Shown: positions 8,043 to 22,274, counted from the first letter of the stretch. The stretch is 64,000 nt of DNA from Corynebacterium suranareeae (GCF_002355155.1 NZ_AP017369.1:992001-1056000), one strand, 5' to 3'. Numbers and translations: made by a program. The notes: a model not told the origin generated them from the letters alone.

Positions 8043-9150
8043 AGATATTGCAAACCGCACCTCAGACCTTTCTCGATGGGAAACCATGGAGGAATCAGCA
8101 ACGGTCGAGGGACACACCGACGTCGACCTAGCATCAGCGCCGAGCAAACGACGCACCTCAGGTGCATTCCAAACAGCGCGCGCCAAGCGCCGCTACTGGA
8201 TCATCATGGCAGCGCTGCTGGTCACCGCACTTGCCTTCACCTGGGGCCTCATTTGGTACAAGAACCCGATGCCCGTTGGGCATCCGGCCTTCGCGCTGAT
8301 TGCAGAACGACGCATGGAGTCGGTCTTTGTCATGCTGATTGTTGCGGTTTGCCAAGGCTTTGCGACGGTTGCGTTCCAGACCGTTACCAACAACCGCATT
8401 ATCACGCCGTCGATCATGGGCTTTGAATCTCTCTACACACTGATTCATACCTCTACAGTGTTCTTCTTCGGCGCAACTGCACTGCTGGCCACCAGAAATC
8501 TCGAAATGTTTGTCGGCCAGCTGGTGATCATGGTTCTACTGACCTTGGTCCTCTATACCTGGCTGCTTTCCGGAAAACGTGGCGATATGCACGCCATGCT
8601 GCTTGTCGGCATCATCATTGGCGGCGGACTCGGATCCATCTCCACCTTTATGCAGCGCATTCTGACCCCATCAGAATTCGATATTCTTTCCGCCCGACTT
8701 TTCGGATCAGTAAACAACGCAGAAACCGAATACTTCCCAATTGCCGTTCCACTAGTAGTAGTGGCGTCCGTCTTGTTGCTGCTAAGCTCTCGACGCCTCA
8801 ACGTTGTAGGCCTTGGCAAAGATGCCGCAACCAACCTTGGACTTAATCACCGACGATCCTCCATTTACACACTGGTTCTCGTCTCTGTATTAATGGCAGT
8901 ATCCACCGCACTTGTCGGACCGATGACATTCCTCGGATTCTTGGTCGCGACCCTGGCATATCAATTCGCCGACACCTACGATCACCGATACATCCTTCCG
9001 ATGTCCGCACTCATCGGATTCGTCGTACTCAGCGGCGCTTACTTTGTTATGAACCACGTGTTCCGCGCACAAGGCGTCGTGTCCATCATTATTGAGATGG
9101 TCGGCGGTACCGTCTTCCTCATCGTCATCCTCAGAAAGGGCAGACTGTGA
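8029..9150 (+). CDS. FecCD-family iron-siderophore ABC permease, second subunit
   Basis: A 373-residue membrane protein that pairs with the preceding permease. A ~45-residue hydrophilic N-terminal extension precedes the first membrane segment. FecCD features: TVTNNRIITPSIMGFESLY and GPMTFLGFLVATLAYQ. GTG 8029 overlaps the upstream stop by 14 bases and is preceded by GAGG; a downstream start (ATG near 8086) cannot be excluded because the N-terminal extension is unusual. Its stop overlaps the ATPase start by four bases (GTGA). Confidence 0.9.
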   Translation: MAVDKDIANRTSDLSRWETMEESATVEGHTDVDLASAPSKRRTSGAFQTARAKRRYWIIMAALLVTALAFTWGLIWYKNPMPVGHPAFALIAERRMESVFVMLIVAVCQGFATVAFQTVTNNRIITPSIMGFESLYTLIHTSTVFFFGATALLATRNLEMFVGQLVIMVLLTLVLYTWLLSGKRGDMHAMLLVGIIIGGGLGSISTFMQRILTPSEFDILSARLFGSVNNAETEYFPIAVPLVVVASVLLLLSSRRLNVVGLGKDAATNLGLNHRRSSIYTLVLVSVLMAVSTALVGPMTFLGFLVATLAYQFADTYDHRYILPMSALIGFVVLSGAYFVMNHVFRAQGVVSIIIEMVGGTVFLIVILRKGRL

Positions 9151-9902
9151 TTACGTTAACCAATGTCCGCAAGGAATACTCCAGCGACGTTGCCATCGGC
9201 CCCGTCAACCTTGAGATCCCAGCCGGTGGTATCACCGCGTTGGTCGGCCCAAACGGTGCAGGCAAGTCAACACTGCTCACCATGATCGGTCGACTCCTCG
9301 GCATCGATGAAGGCAACATCACCGTAGCCTCCTACGATGTCACCTCAACCGCATCCAAAGATCTGGCCAAGATCATCTCCATCCTGCGCCAGGAAAACCA
9401 CTTTGTTACCAAGCTGACCGTGCGCCAACTCGTAGGATTCGGACGCTTCCCATATAGCAAGGGCCGGTTGACTAAAGAAGACGAGGGAATCATCTCCCGC
9501 TACATCGACTTCTTCAACCTCACCGAACTCGAAGACCGCTACCTCGACCAGCTTTCCGGCGGCCAGCGCCAGCGCGCCTATGTCGCCATGGTGCTGTGTC
9601 AAGAGACGAACTACGTGCTTCTCGACGAACCCCTCAACAATCTTGACATCGCACACTCGGTGGAAATGATGAAACACCTCGAGAATGCTGCAGCCCAATT
9701 TGGCCGCACCATCATCGTGGTTCTTCACGACATCAATTTCGCCGCCCGCTACGCCGATTACATCGTGGCCGTAAAGCACGGAATGATCGAAAAAGAGGGA
9801 ACACCTGAACAGATCATGAAAAACGAGATCCTTTCAGAAATCTTCAATACAGAAATCGAAGTTATTGAAGGACCACACGGCAAGATTGCTTGCTACCACT
9901 AA
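9147..9902 (+). CDS. Iron-siderophore ABC transporter ATPase
   Basis: A 251-residue ABC ATPase of the FepC/FecE type. Walker A GPNGAGKST (residues 34-42), signature LSGGQRQRA, Walker B YVLLDEPLNNLD and switch His in VVLHDINFAARYAD are all intact. It powers the two FecCD permeases encoded just upstream; GTG start overlaps the permease stop (GTGA). A strong terminator follows. Confidence 0.95.
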   Translation: MITLTNVRKEYSSDVAIGPVNLEIPAGGITALVGPNGAGKSTLLTMIGRLLGIDEGNITVASYDVTSTASKDLAKIISILRQENHFVTKLTVRQLVGFGRFPYSKGRLTKEDEGIISRYIDFFNLTELEDRYLDQLSGGQRQRAYVAMVLCQETNYVLLDEPLNNLDIAHSVEMMKHLENAAAQFGRTIIVVLHDINFAARYADYIVAVKHGMIEKEGTPEQIMKNEILSEIFNTEIEVIEGPHGKIACYH

Positions 9903-9911
9903 ATGAAGAGA

Positions 9912-9945
9912 AATAAGCCGACATTTGATGTCGGCTTATTCTATT
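9912..9945 (+). terminator. Terminator of the siderophore transporter operon
   Basis: Thirteen-base-pair perfect stem AATAAGCCGACAT/ATGTCGGCTTATT with loop TTG, followed by CTATTTCT. Confidence 0.85.
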
Positions 9946-10097
9946 TCTCGGGTTATTCGAGCTTGAATTTAGCAGAAAGCGCTTCGACCTGCGGATTTGT
10001 AGAAAATCTGGGAGTAACGTACATTTAAACGCACACCAGCAACGTGGCCAAGAGGTTACAAGCTGGTTAAGACATACAGAATGATTAAAAAGAAACT

Positions 10098-10126
10098 TTG
10101 ACTTTTTTAAATCGACTCTGTAAGGT
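10098..10126 (+). promoter_or_regulatory. rRNA operon promoter
   Basis: TTGACT (10098-10103), a 17-base spacer, then TAAGGT (10121-10126): a near-consensus sigma-70 type promoter about 390 bases upstream of 16S rRNA. Additional promoters further upstream (9945-10090) are possible but I could not pick them by eye. Confidence 0.65.
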
Positions 10127-10184
10127 CAATCAAGCTGCTAGGGGAGCAAGAACAAACATTGTATCTTGTTTTCAGAGTGTGCGT

Positions 10185-10212
10185 GTGTTGTTTGAGAACT
10201 CAATAGTGTGCC
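10185..10212 (+). promoter_or_regulatory. rrn leader antitermination (boxA-like) element
   Basis: TTGTTTGAGAACTCAATAGTG in the 16S leader is the conserved actinobacterial rrn leader motif around boxA, bound by the NusB/NusE antitermination complex. A diverged copy occurs in the 16S-23S spacer at 12336-12360. Confidence 0.7.
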
Positions 10213-10514
10213 ATTTATTTTATTTTTGTCACTACCATTTCACATATTTTTGTGAGGTGGTGGGTCATGCCGGGTGGTGGATCGCCAAAATTATCCATCA
10301 CTGTAAACAATAAAACTATTGTTGGCATGATTATCGTGTGGGTGGTCTTGTTCCCCGTCAAGGGAAGAAACCCACACACATCATTATTTATTTTGATAAT
10401 GCCAGTAACACCCTCTTTTTTCTGGCCATGCTTTGGTGTGGTTGGTGGGGGTGTTGTTGTTTTTGTCAGGTGTTGGGCTTTTCACAAGCCTTAAGAGACA
10501 TTTTTTCATGTTTT

Positions 10515-12049
<1,535 letters not shown>

Positions 12050-12335
12050 AGCTTTATATAAACCACCACTAGAGCAGTTGTTTGGGTGTGTGGTTGTTGG
12101 TGTTGGAACCCGGATGTGGTTGCCACCAACACTTATTTAATCGGGTGGAGATGACCCCCTGGGGTGACAAAAACCAGAAACAATACTTCTGGCTGAATTA
12201 GATGGCATGCTGTTGGGTGTCTGGAATGACATCGCAAGCGCCACACTGTGTGTGGTGTGTGTGGGTTGTTTCTAACATCGAGCATTCACAGCTTAATCAA
12301 TTGCCTTTGTGGTGTTGGTTGTGGTGTGGGTGGTG

Positions 12336-12360
12336 TGTTGTGTGAGAACTGTATAGTGGA
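12336..12360 (+). promoter_or_regulatory. Spacer boxA-like element
   Basis: GTTGTGTGAGAACTGTATAGTG in the 16S-23S spacer resembles the leader element at 10185-10212, as expected for antitermination before 23S rRNA. The spacer (12046-12465) contains no tRNA gene. Confidence 0.6.
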
Positions 12361-12465
12361 CGCGAGCATCTTTATTTTTTTGTTTATTTTGTTGTGTGAC
12401 CGAACGCGCCAAACGCCATGAGATGAGCACGTTGTTGTTTATTGTGGTGGTGGTTGGTTTTTTGT

Positions 12466-15557
<3,092 letters not shown>

Positions 15558-15677
15558 CCCTTTTGGGGGTTGTTCTAACGCAACGTAACAAATGAGCATA
15601 TAAAAATGTGTGTTCGCGTCCATTATGCAGTGTCTGACACAACACAACCAGCCTGTTGGTTGGTTTGGTGTGTGGTT

Positions 15678-15797
15678 GTGTCGGTGGTGATAGTAGCAGG
15701 GAAACGCCCGGTCCCTTTCCGAACCCGGAAGCTAAGCCTGGTTACGCTGATGGTACTGCACTCGGGAGGGTGTGGGAGAGTAGGTTACCGCCGACCA
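15678..15797 (+). rRNA. rrf: 5S ribosomal RNA
   Basis: About 120 nt. The terminal helix is formed by TCGGTGGT (from 15681) and ACCGCCGA, and the core GGGAAACGCCCGGTCCC and GAACCCGGAAGCTAAGCC is characteristic. Last gene of the operon 16S-23S-5S. Confidence 0.95.
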
Positions 15798-15818
15798 AAA
15801 ACTTAACAAATAATATGT

Positions 15819-15869
15819 GAGAAGAAGCCTGACATGAACAGTTGTTTATGTCAGGCTTCTTCTCTTTTT
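15819..15869 (+). terminator. rRNA operon terminator
   Basis: Very long stem: GAGAAGAAGCCTGACAT with its complement (15819-15835 with 15848-15864), extended further inward by ACATGAACA/TGTTTATGT pairing, followed by TTTTTG. Confidence 0.9.
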
Positions 15870-15986
15870 GTGTTTTCTAGGGGGTTCGCACGCCGCGCCC
15901 TGGGGTGGGGCGTCGACAAGCACAAACTTTTTGCTTAATTGAATCCTTTGCGCACCAATTAATGGGGGATCAAATATAGTAGCTGC

Positions 15987-17150
15987 ATGAGTAATGACTT
16001 CGTCGTTTCTAGGCTTAGACCCTTTGGTGAAACGATTTTTGCAACCATGACCCAGCGAGCTGTTGAGGCGGGTGCAATCAATCTTGGTCAGGGCTTTCCT
16101 GATGAGGATGGTCCTCGTCGGATGTTAGAGATCGCGTCGGAGCAGATTGTCGGGGGAAATAATCAGTATTCGGCGGGGCGTGGGGATGCTTCGTTGAGGG
16201 CGGCTGTGGCTCGTGATCATTTGGAGAGGTTTGATCTGGAGTACAACCCTGATTCGGAGGTGTTGATCACGGTGGGGGCCACTGAGGCGATTACGGCGAC
16301 TGTGTTGGGTTTGGTGGAGCCTGGGGATGAGGTGATCGTTTTGGAGCCGTATTACGATGCGTATGCGGCGGCTGTTGCGTTGGCTGGGGCGACGCGGGTG
16401 GCGGTTCCTTTGCAGGAGGTGGAGAACTCGTGGGATGTGGACGTCGACAAGCTGCATCAAGCGGTTACTAAAAAGACGAGGATGATCATTGTTAACTCGC
16501 CTCATAACCCAACAGGAGCGGTGTTTTCTAAGAAGGCGTTGAATCAGGTCGCGGGTATTGCTCGTGCATATGACTTGTTGGTGTTGTCAGATGAGGTGTA
16601 TGAGCATCTTGTTTTTGATGATCACAAGCATGTGAGTGTCGCGAAGCTGCCTGGTATGTGGGATCGCACGGTGACGGTGTCGTCGGCTGCGAAGTCTTTC
16701 AATGTGACTGGTTGGAAGACGGGGTGGGCGTTGGCACCGGAGCCGTTGCTGGAGGCGGTGTTGAAGGCGAAGCAGTTTATGTCTTATGTGGGGGCGACGC
16801 CGTTTCAGCCGGCAGTCGCGCATGCCGTTTCACATGAGGGGGAGTGGGTTGCGCAGATGCGGGCTGGTTTAGAAACCAAGCGTGATATTTTGCGGTCTGC
16901 GTTGGATAAGGCGGGGCTGCATACGCATGAAAGTCATGGGACTTATTTTATTGTCGCGGATATCGGGGATCGGGATGGCGCAGAATTTTGCTTTGAGCTG
17001 ATAGATAAGGTGGGGGTTGCTGCGATTCCGGTGCAAGCTTTCGTTGACAATCCTGCAGAGTGGTCTTCGAAGGTTCGGTTTGCGTTTTGTAAAAAGGAAA
17101 AGACGCTGCTCGAAGCTGCACAGCGTCTTGAAGCAATAAAGACTCTATAG
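15987..17150 (+). CDS. PLP-dependent class I/II aminotransferase
   Basis: A 387-residue fold-type I aminotransferase. INLGQGFPDEDGP (about residues 31-43), NSPHNPTGAV and the PLP-lysine motif SAAKSFNVTGWKTGWA (Lys about residue 235) are present, with a C-terminal substrate-carboxylate Arg region (VRFAFCKKE). Its N-terminus resembles mycobacterial proteins annotated as N-succinyldiaminopimelate aminotransferase and the kynurenine-oxoglutarate/glutamine transaminase K group, so the true substrate cannot be assigned here. Monocistronic; its 3' end overlaps the converging gene by six bases. Confidence 0.9.
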   Translation: MSNDFVVSRLRPFGETIFATMTQRAVEAGAINLGQGFPDEDGPRRMLEIASEQIVGGNNQYSAGRGDASLRAAVARDHLERFDLEYNPDSEVLITVGATEAITATVLGLVEPGDEVIVLEPYYDAYAAAVALAGATRVAVPLQEVENSWDVDVDKLHQAVTKKTRMIIVNSPHNPTGAVFSKKALNQVAGIARAYDLLVLSDEVYEHLVFDDHKHVSVAKLPGMWDRTVTVSSAAKSFNVTGWKTGWALAPEPLLEAVLKAKQFMSYVGATPFQPAVAHAVSHEGEWVAQMRAGLETKRDILRSALDKAGLHTHESHGTYFIVADIGDRDGAEFCFELIDKVGVAAIPVQAFVDNPAEWSSKVRFAFCKKEKTLLEAAQRLEAIKTL

Positions 17151-17786
17151 ATTGAATAAGTTATTCGGGGTCTTTTTGACCTCGTCTAATTTGTTTCGGT
17201 TCTTTTCTAGTTTGGCCCATTGTTCGTGGGGGATGGTCTTCTCTGCGGCACGGATGATATCTTTGTCTGTTGTGCCCCAGGTGATTGGCATGGGGCTGAT
17301 TTCATCCCAGTGGTCTTGGTCTTTGACGGTGCGTCGCCCGGTGATAGCTACAGAGGGGATGCGTTCGCCGAGGCGTCGTTCGTGAGCGCCAACTCGGACG
17401 ATCGTTCGGGTTGCTAGTGCCCATTCTGGTTTGGCGTTGGGGTTGACGTTTCGGTTGACGAGGGCTAGGAGGACGACGTCGCGTGGGTTAACTTCTGCGA
17501 TGATGGCTGGTGCTAGTTCGTAGTTGTCGTAGAGCGTTTGGGCGTTGCCCATTTGGCGGGGGATGACGGGGATCATGATGAAGCTAAGTAGTGCGAGGAA
17601 CACCATGACGATGGCGATCATCCACATCCATATTGCACCGTCTGAGAAGTAGTAGACGGCAAAGGCTCCGCCAGCGAGGATAAGTCCTAGGCAGAGGGCG
17701 GAGATCTGTAGTCTCTTGGCATCGCGGAGGATTTCGTTGTTCTTCTTGGCGTAGGTTTCATCTACGTCGAAGGAGAAGTTGTGCAC
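17145..17786 (-). CDS. DUF3239-like actinobacterial membrane protein
   Basis: About 213 residues. Start taken at GTG 17786 (MHNFSFDVDETYAKKNNE...), one base after the upstream helicase stop (TAACGTG) with GAAAGAG as ribosome site; an earlier in-frame ATG lies inside the helicase gene. Two adjacent membrane segments (about residues 30-75) follow a charged N-terminus, then a soluble C-terminal domain with a VVLLALVNRNVNP strand and a WDEISPMPITWGT motif. Function unknown; coupled to the XPB helicase gene. Confidence 0.75.
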   Translation of the reverse strand: MHNFSFDVDETYAKKNNEILRDAKRLQISALCLGLILAGGAFAVYYFSDGAIWMWMIAIVMVFLALLSFIMIPVIPRQMGNAQTLYDNYELAPAIIAEVNPRDVVLLALVNRNVNPNAKPEWALATRTIVRVGAHERRLGERIPSVAITGRRTVKDQDHWDEISPMPITWGTTDKDIIRAAEKTIPHEQWAKLEKNRNKLDEVKKTPNNLFNL

Positions 17787-17787
17787 G

Positions 17788-19461
17788 TTATATCTCTTTC
17801 TTGGGTAGTGGGAAGAGGAGGTCATCTGCATCCATGATGCGGTATGCGTAGCCTTGTTCAGCGAGGAAGCGTTGGCGGTGTGCTGCGTATTCGGTATCGA
17901 GGGTGTCTCGGCTGACTACGGAGTAGAAGTGGGCTTCGCTGCCGTCGTGTTTTGGTCGCAATAGTCGGCCGAGGCGTTGGGCTTCTTCTTGTCGGCTGCC
18001 GAATGTTCCAGAGACCTGAATGGCTACTGATGCTTCGGGTAAGTCGATGGAAAAGTTTGCCACTTTGGAGACAACCAATACGGAAAGTTCACCGGCACGG
18101 AATTGGTCGAAGAGGGCTTCGCGTTTCTTGTTGGAGGTTTTGCCATCGATAACGGGTGCGTTGAATTCTTTTCCGAGTTCTTCTAGTTGATCGAGGTAGG
18201 CACCGATGATCAGCGTTGGTTTGCCTTCGTGTTGTTCTAGTATTTTGCGTACCACTGCCACTTTGGTGTGAGCAGAGGCCGCTAGACGGTAACGATCGCT
18301 TGCCTCAGCAGTGGCATACACCATCCGTTCCGCATCGGTCATGGTGGAGCGGATTTCCACGCAGTCAGCGGTGGCGATGAACCCTTGGGATTCAAGGTCT
18401 TTCCAGGGGGCGTCGTATCGCTTGGGGCCGATCAGACTGAAGACATCGCCTTCGCGTCCGTCTTCGCGCACAAGGGTTGCGGTTAGTCCGAGGCGTCGGC
18501 GTGATTGTAGATCTGAGGTCATGCGGAATACGGGTGCGGGAAGTAGGTGTACTTCGTCGTAGATGATTAAGCCCCAGTCTCTGGAGTCAAAAAGTTCTAG
18601 GGCTTTGTATTCGCCTTTGGTTCGTCTGGTGACCACTTGGTAGGTGGCGATGGTGACAGGTCGGATTTCTTTGCGTTCGCCGGAGTATTCCCCGATTTCT
18701 TCTTCGGTTAGGGTGGTGCGGCGCAGCAGTTCGTCTTTCCATTGGCGTCCTGCAACGGTGTTGGTGACAAGAATAAGAGTGGTTGCTTGGGCACGCGCCA
18801 TTGATGCGGCACCTACCATGGTTTTTCCTGCACCGCAGGGCAGAACCACGACGCCGGATCCGCCTTCCCAGAAGGAATCAGCAGCCATTTGTTGGTAGTC
18901 ACGCAAAGACCACTGCTCAACATCAGTTGAGAGTGCGATGGGGTGGGATTCACCATCAACATAGCCTGCTAGGTCTTCAGCAGGCCACCCAACTTTAAGT
19001 AGTTCTTGTTTCAGCCGTCCACGCTCTGAGGGGTGCACCACGATGGTTTCAGGATCAACTTGCGCACCCAGCATGGGTTTGATTTTCTTATGCCTAGAAA
19101 TTTCCACCAAAATTGCTGGCTCAGAGGATTCTAGGATCAACCCATGGGCGGGATGCTTGTGCAGGCGCACGCGACCGTACCGAGACATCGTTTCTGCAAT
19201 GTCAATAAGTAGTGCTTGGGGTACGGGGAAGCGGGAATAGCGTTCCAGCATGTCCACTACTTGCTCGGCGTCGTGTCCGGCGGCGCGTGCATTCCACAAA
19301 GCAAGTGGGGTGATGCGGTAGGTGTGAATATGCTCAGGTGCACGCTCGAGCTCTGCAAAAGGTGCTAGAGCTATGCGTGCTTCGCCTGCCAACGGGTGAT
19401 CAATTTCTAGCAGGACTGTTTTATCGGATTGGACGATTAATGGTCCATCGCCAAAAGCCAC
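17788..19461 (-). CDS. XPB/ERCC3-type superfamily 2 DNA helicase
   Basis: A 557-residue helicase. After an N-terminal domain, the RecA1 domain has Walker A PCGAGKT (residues 208-214) and DEVH (302-305) rather than DEAD/DEAH, typical of XPB; SATL-like motif III is GLTATLVRED; RecA2 has VVSKVANFSIDLPEA and the motif VI QEEAQRLGRLLRPK. Bacterial XPB is a 3'-5' DNA helicase thought to act in repair. GTG start, AGGAG 13 bases upstream. Together with the next upstream gene it forms the same pair seen in mycobacteria (Rv0861c/Rv0862c, from memory). Confidence 0.93.
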   Translation of the reverse strand: MAFGDGPLIVQSDKTVLLEIDHPLAGEARIALAPFAELERAPEHIHTYRITPLALWNARAAGHDAEQVVDMLERYSRFPVPQALLIDIAETMSRYGRVRLHKHPAHGLILESSEPAILVEISRHKKIKPMLGAQVDPETIVVHPSERGRLKQELLKVGWPAEDLAGYVDGESHPIALSTDVEQWSLRDYQQMAADSFWEGGSGVVVLPCGAGKTMVGAASMARAQATTLILVTNTVAGRQWKDELLRRTTLTEEEIGEYSGERKEIRPVTIATYQVVTRRTKGEYKALELFDSRDWGLIIYDEVHLLPAPVFRMTSDLQSRRRLGLTATLVREDGREGDVFSLIGPKRYDAPWKDLESQGFIATADCVEIRSTMTDAERMVYATAEASDRYRLAASAHTKVAVVRKILEQHEGKPTLIIGAYLDQLEELGKEFNAPVIDGKTSNKKREALFDQFRAGELSVLVVSKVANFSIDLPEASVAIQVSGTFGSRQEEAQRLGRLLRPKHDGSEAHFYSVVSRDTLDTEYAAHRQRFLAEQGYAYRIMDADDLLFPLPKKEI

Positions 19462-19510
19462 GAAATACTTCTCCTAACGAGGTATAAACGTCCATTATGT
19501 CACCATTTTG

Positions 19511-21712
19511 CTAGTTATCCACTATTACTTCAGTGATTCTGTGCAACATGAAACGATGCACCGCACCTGTGGCTTCATCCACAGCGTCCACTTGCCCGGC
19601 GTTGACGGTCAAAGGTTTCACGATGCGGTGCACGGCCACGCCTTGCTTATCGACGAACCCCAGCGTCACCGTTTTCTGCCCCCTCACCGCTGCTTGCAGC
19701 ACAGCAAGAGTGGGCTGGGTGGAGACAGTACCTTTCGAGGCTGAGTTTTCGCGTCGAATAGCTTTGACCGCCGCCGCAATGCGGCCTTCATCTAACGCTG
19801 GTACCGGTGGCCCAGGAATATAGACCGGCACGCGGGCAGGGGAGGGGGCGATGTTTAAGCTCGCGCCTTCGCCATCTTCTGCGACTGGCTGAAAACCGGC
19901 ATTGCGCAACAGCGTGATTACTTTAAGAAGTGGTGCTTGCGCAATGGCCACGGTCGGAGCGATCTGCCGCAAGGCCACATCAGCACCCGCTTCCACAGCA
20001 GAGTGCAATAGCGCGGGATCGTCACTGCGGATATAACACAGTGCAGGACCACCGCGGAGAGTGCCATGTTTGCGGGCAATATCACTGAGTAAGTATCCGA
20101 CCGATTGCGGCAGCTCAGTCATCGAGTGATCTTTGAGGAACTCAAGGATTTCAGGTGTTGTTAAGCCAACGTCTAAAGCATGACGGATGGATTTTTCACT
20201 CAGCCGGTACACCGACGCCAAACCGGGGGATTCCAAGGTAGCAATAGAATCCATCATTTTTTGCATTGTTGGGGTTAAAGGACCAGGAACCATGATGGTG
20301 AAATCGCCCTGCACATGGAAAGTCTCCACTGGAGTTGGAGCAGAAATCACATCTTCGGGCTGGGCACCCTCAACTAAAGCCCTGCCGGGAGCAGTCACGC
20401 CATCGGCATACGCGCCGATCCATTTGGCTTCCTCAATCAGATGCGTGATTGTTTCCGGTTTCATCCGACTTGCGGCGAGTGGATAATGAAACGCTAAATC
20501 TGCATGCAAATCTTCAGGAGTAACACGGGTTAGCGAGGCCATTATCTTTGCACGCGTGTCTTCTAACCCATCAATATTGTTCGAATAGCTAAGCAAGTGG
20601 ATTGGTTTATCCTTTTCATCGGCTTCACCCACCAGCCACGCAGCCCACGTTTGTTCCCACCAACCGGTCATTAACGTTGCAAGCTGCTGATTAAGATCGG
20701 CGTCTAACCACTCATCGGCCAACTCAGTGGGCGCTAAATAGTCACCGCCGTTATCGTCAGCAGGCAAAGGATCAGGAACACCTATTCTTAGCAATCTGGC
20801 ATCGGTGCCTAAACACACGAGGCGAAAGAGTTCAGTGTCATCAAACCCGAGTTCTTTTTTCAACCGAGACACAACGCGCACACCCACGCCACTGGACTTC
20901 AGGGTGGGGGCGGGAACGAGGCTGAGGGCGTCGATAAGCAATCTCATATGCCGCACAACCTCCAGCCCGGCTGCAAGGCCGGCGTCATCCGACCCCGGTA
21001 CCGCAGACGGCGTGACTTCCTTGACCTGGGCAGGCAGCTGCTCCCGGCCCTCAATAATGTGGCGCACCATCGCAGGAAGCCGCACCGTCTGCTCATCGAC
21101 GCGGGCCAGCAACCCAGCAGCAAGCAATTGCGGAACCGGCCGCGTCGGATCGGCATTCGGCCCCGCATCGCGCGTCAGACCGAAGCCACCCGACGCCGCC
21201 AGCGTGTCTAAAAGTTTCCGGTGCCTCTCAGAAAGCTTTTCGACGCTTTCCCTCACCTCCTTTTCACTTTGCCCACGATCACCCACCTCGGGAAGCAAAC
21301 GCCAAAAAGCAGGTAACGCAGCCATCGTTTCCTGAGCAATCATCACCTGCTCATCACCGAAAAGTAGCGCGTAATTTTTCAACGTAATTATTGCTGCATC
21401 AATTTGGGCTTCTGAAGGTGCATCGTCTTTTAACGTCGCGCGCAAATACTCCACCACTTCGGGGGCAGAAACCGGGTGGAGCTCACCACCGATATTCGCA
21501 GCAGCCTCCAACACCGCAAGTTCTAGCGCATTGAGCTTCAATACGGCACGCACAGCCGACGCTCTTAACTGCAAACGCGCAGCCAGAGAGCCCAAATTAG
21601 GCGGAAGAGGAAGGACAGCATCAGGTCGATTTCTTAGGATTACGGATAACTGATCATCACTTTGAGTATCCAGCCAACCCTTAAGGGTGGGGACGGGGGA
21701 GTCTTTTTTCAT
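19511..21712 (-). CDS. Helicase-associated protein with XPB/Ssl2-like C-terminal domain
   Basis: About 733 residues from ATG 21712 (MKKDSPVPTLKGWLDTQSDD). A longer upstream reading would cross the divergent gene at 21778 and is unlikely. It lacks Walker motifs. The middle part (DVGLTTPEILEFLKDHSM followed by LPQSVGYLLSDIARKHGTLRGGPALCYIRSDDPALL) and the C-terminal TLGFVDKQGVAVHRIVKPLTVNAG (a WYL-like strand region) match the 'helicase XPB/Ssl2 N-terminal' type accessory proteins of actinobacteria. It sits directly upstream of the XPB helicase, suggesting a joint role in DNA repair; the function itself is inferred. Confidence 0.8.
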   Translation of the reverse strand: MKKDSPVPTLKGWLDTQSDDQLSVILRNRPDAVLPLPPNLGSLAARLQLRASAVRAVLKLNALELAVLEAAANIGGELHPVSAPEVVEYLRATLKDDAPSEAQIDAAIITLKNYALLFGDEQVMIAQETMAALPAFWRLLPEVGDRGQSEKEVRESVEKLSERHRKLLDTLAASGGFGLTRDAGPNADPTRPVPQLLAAGLLARVDEQTVRLPAMVRHIIEGREQLPAQVKEVTPSAVPGSDDAGLAAGLEVVRHMRLLIDALSLVPAPTLKSSGVGVRVVSRLKKELGFDDTELFRLVCLGTDARLLRIGVPDPLPADDNGGDYLAPTELADEWLDADLNQQLATLMTGWWEQTWAAWLVGEADEKDKPIHLLSYSNNIDGLEDTRAKIMASLTRVTPEDLHADLAFHYPLAASRMKPETITHLIEEAKWIGAYADGVTAPGRALVEGAQPEDVISAPTPVETFHVQGDFTIMVPGPLTPTMQKMMDSIATLESPGLASVYRLSEKSIRHALDVGLTTPEILEFLKDHSMTELPQSVGYLLSDIARKHGTLRGGPALCYIRSDDPALLHSAVEAGADVALRQIAPTVAIAQAPLLKVITLLRNAGFQPVAEDGEGASLNIAPSPARVPVYIPGPPVPALDEGRIAAAVKAIRRENSASKGTVSTQPTLAVLQAAVRGQKTVTLGFVDKQGVAVHRIVKPLTVNAGQVDAVDEATGAVHRFMLHRITEVIVDN

Positions 21713-21777
21713 GATGTTGTTAAGTTTAAGCCCTGTTGAGGTGACTTTTGTTCTAAGAGTTTGAAAGAATGTAAGAC

Positions 21778-21969
21778 ATGGCAAACGTAGAGAAGAAGCA
21801 CTTCGTTGATCCGGCATGGCCGGAGCACGACCCAGCTGACGGACATGTAGTTACTGAACTTATCTCCAAGGTCGCAGGCGCATCCAGCCCATGGGGCGAT
21901 GATATGGAATTCCCAGTCCCTGCAGAAGAGACCGGATACGTTCATCCTTACACCCGGATCAACCGCTAA
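21778..21969 (+). CDS. Small conserved actinobacterial protein
   Basis: 63 residues, MANVEKKHFVDPAWPEHDP... acidic, no membrane segment. It is transcribed divergently from the helicase-associated gene across a 65-base gap and followed by a strong terminator, so it is probably a real gene. Mycobacteria have a small gene in the same position next to their XPB pair (from memory). Function unknown. Confidence 0.75.
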   Translation: MANVEKKHFVDPAWPEHDPADGHVVTELISKVAGASSPWGDDMEFPVPAEETGYVHPYTRINR

Positions 21970-21978
21970 GGAAGATCC

Positions 21979-22020
21979 TAAAAAAGAGGCAGCACCCTTT
22001 TGGGCACTGCCTCTTTTTGT
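21979..22020 (+). terminator. Terminator of the small protein gene
   Basis: AAAAAGAGGCAG pairs with CTGCCTCTTTTT, with an inner CCC/GGG pairing; U-tract at the end. Confidence 0.85.
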
Positions 22021-22160
22021 CGCTGTTTTAAGGGGTCGAAGGCTCCAGAATGACTCTTTGTGCAAAGCGGAACTGTTTGGGCGCTTGAGGGCGATTTTAG
22101 AGGGGCTACGTTTTGAGGCCACAGCGGCAGATGTGATTCCTGAAAGCTTCCAGGGCAAGG

Positions 22161-22274
22161 ATTCACCACAAACAGGCCGCGCGCTATGTAAATCGGTCAA
22201 AAACTTGCATTGAACCCTTTCTATTTGATGAATCCCCACCACAAATTGAAAAAATCCTTTAGTTTGTGGTGAAT
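22161..22274. repeat. 13-bp inverted repeat in the intergenic region before rpf1's 3' end
   Basis: ATTCACCACAAAC (22161-22173) and its exact complement GTTTGTGGTGAAT (22262-22274), with a third partial copy CACCACAAA at 22237-22245. The rest of 22021-22285 holds no supported gene. Could be paired operator sites or the ends of a lost small element. Confidence 0.6.
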
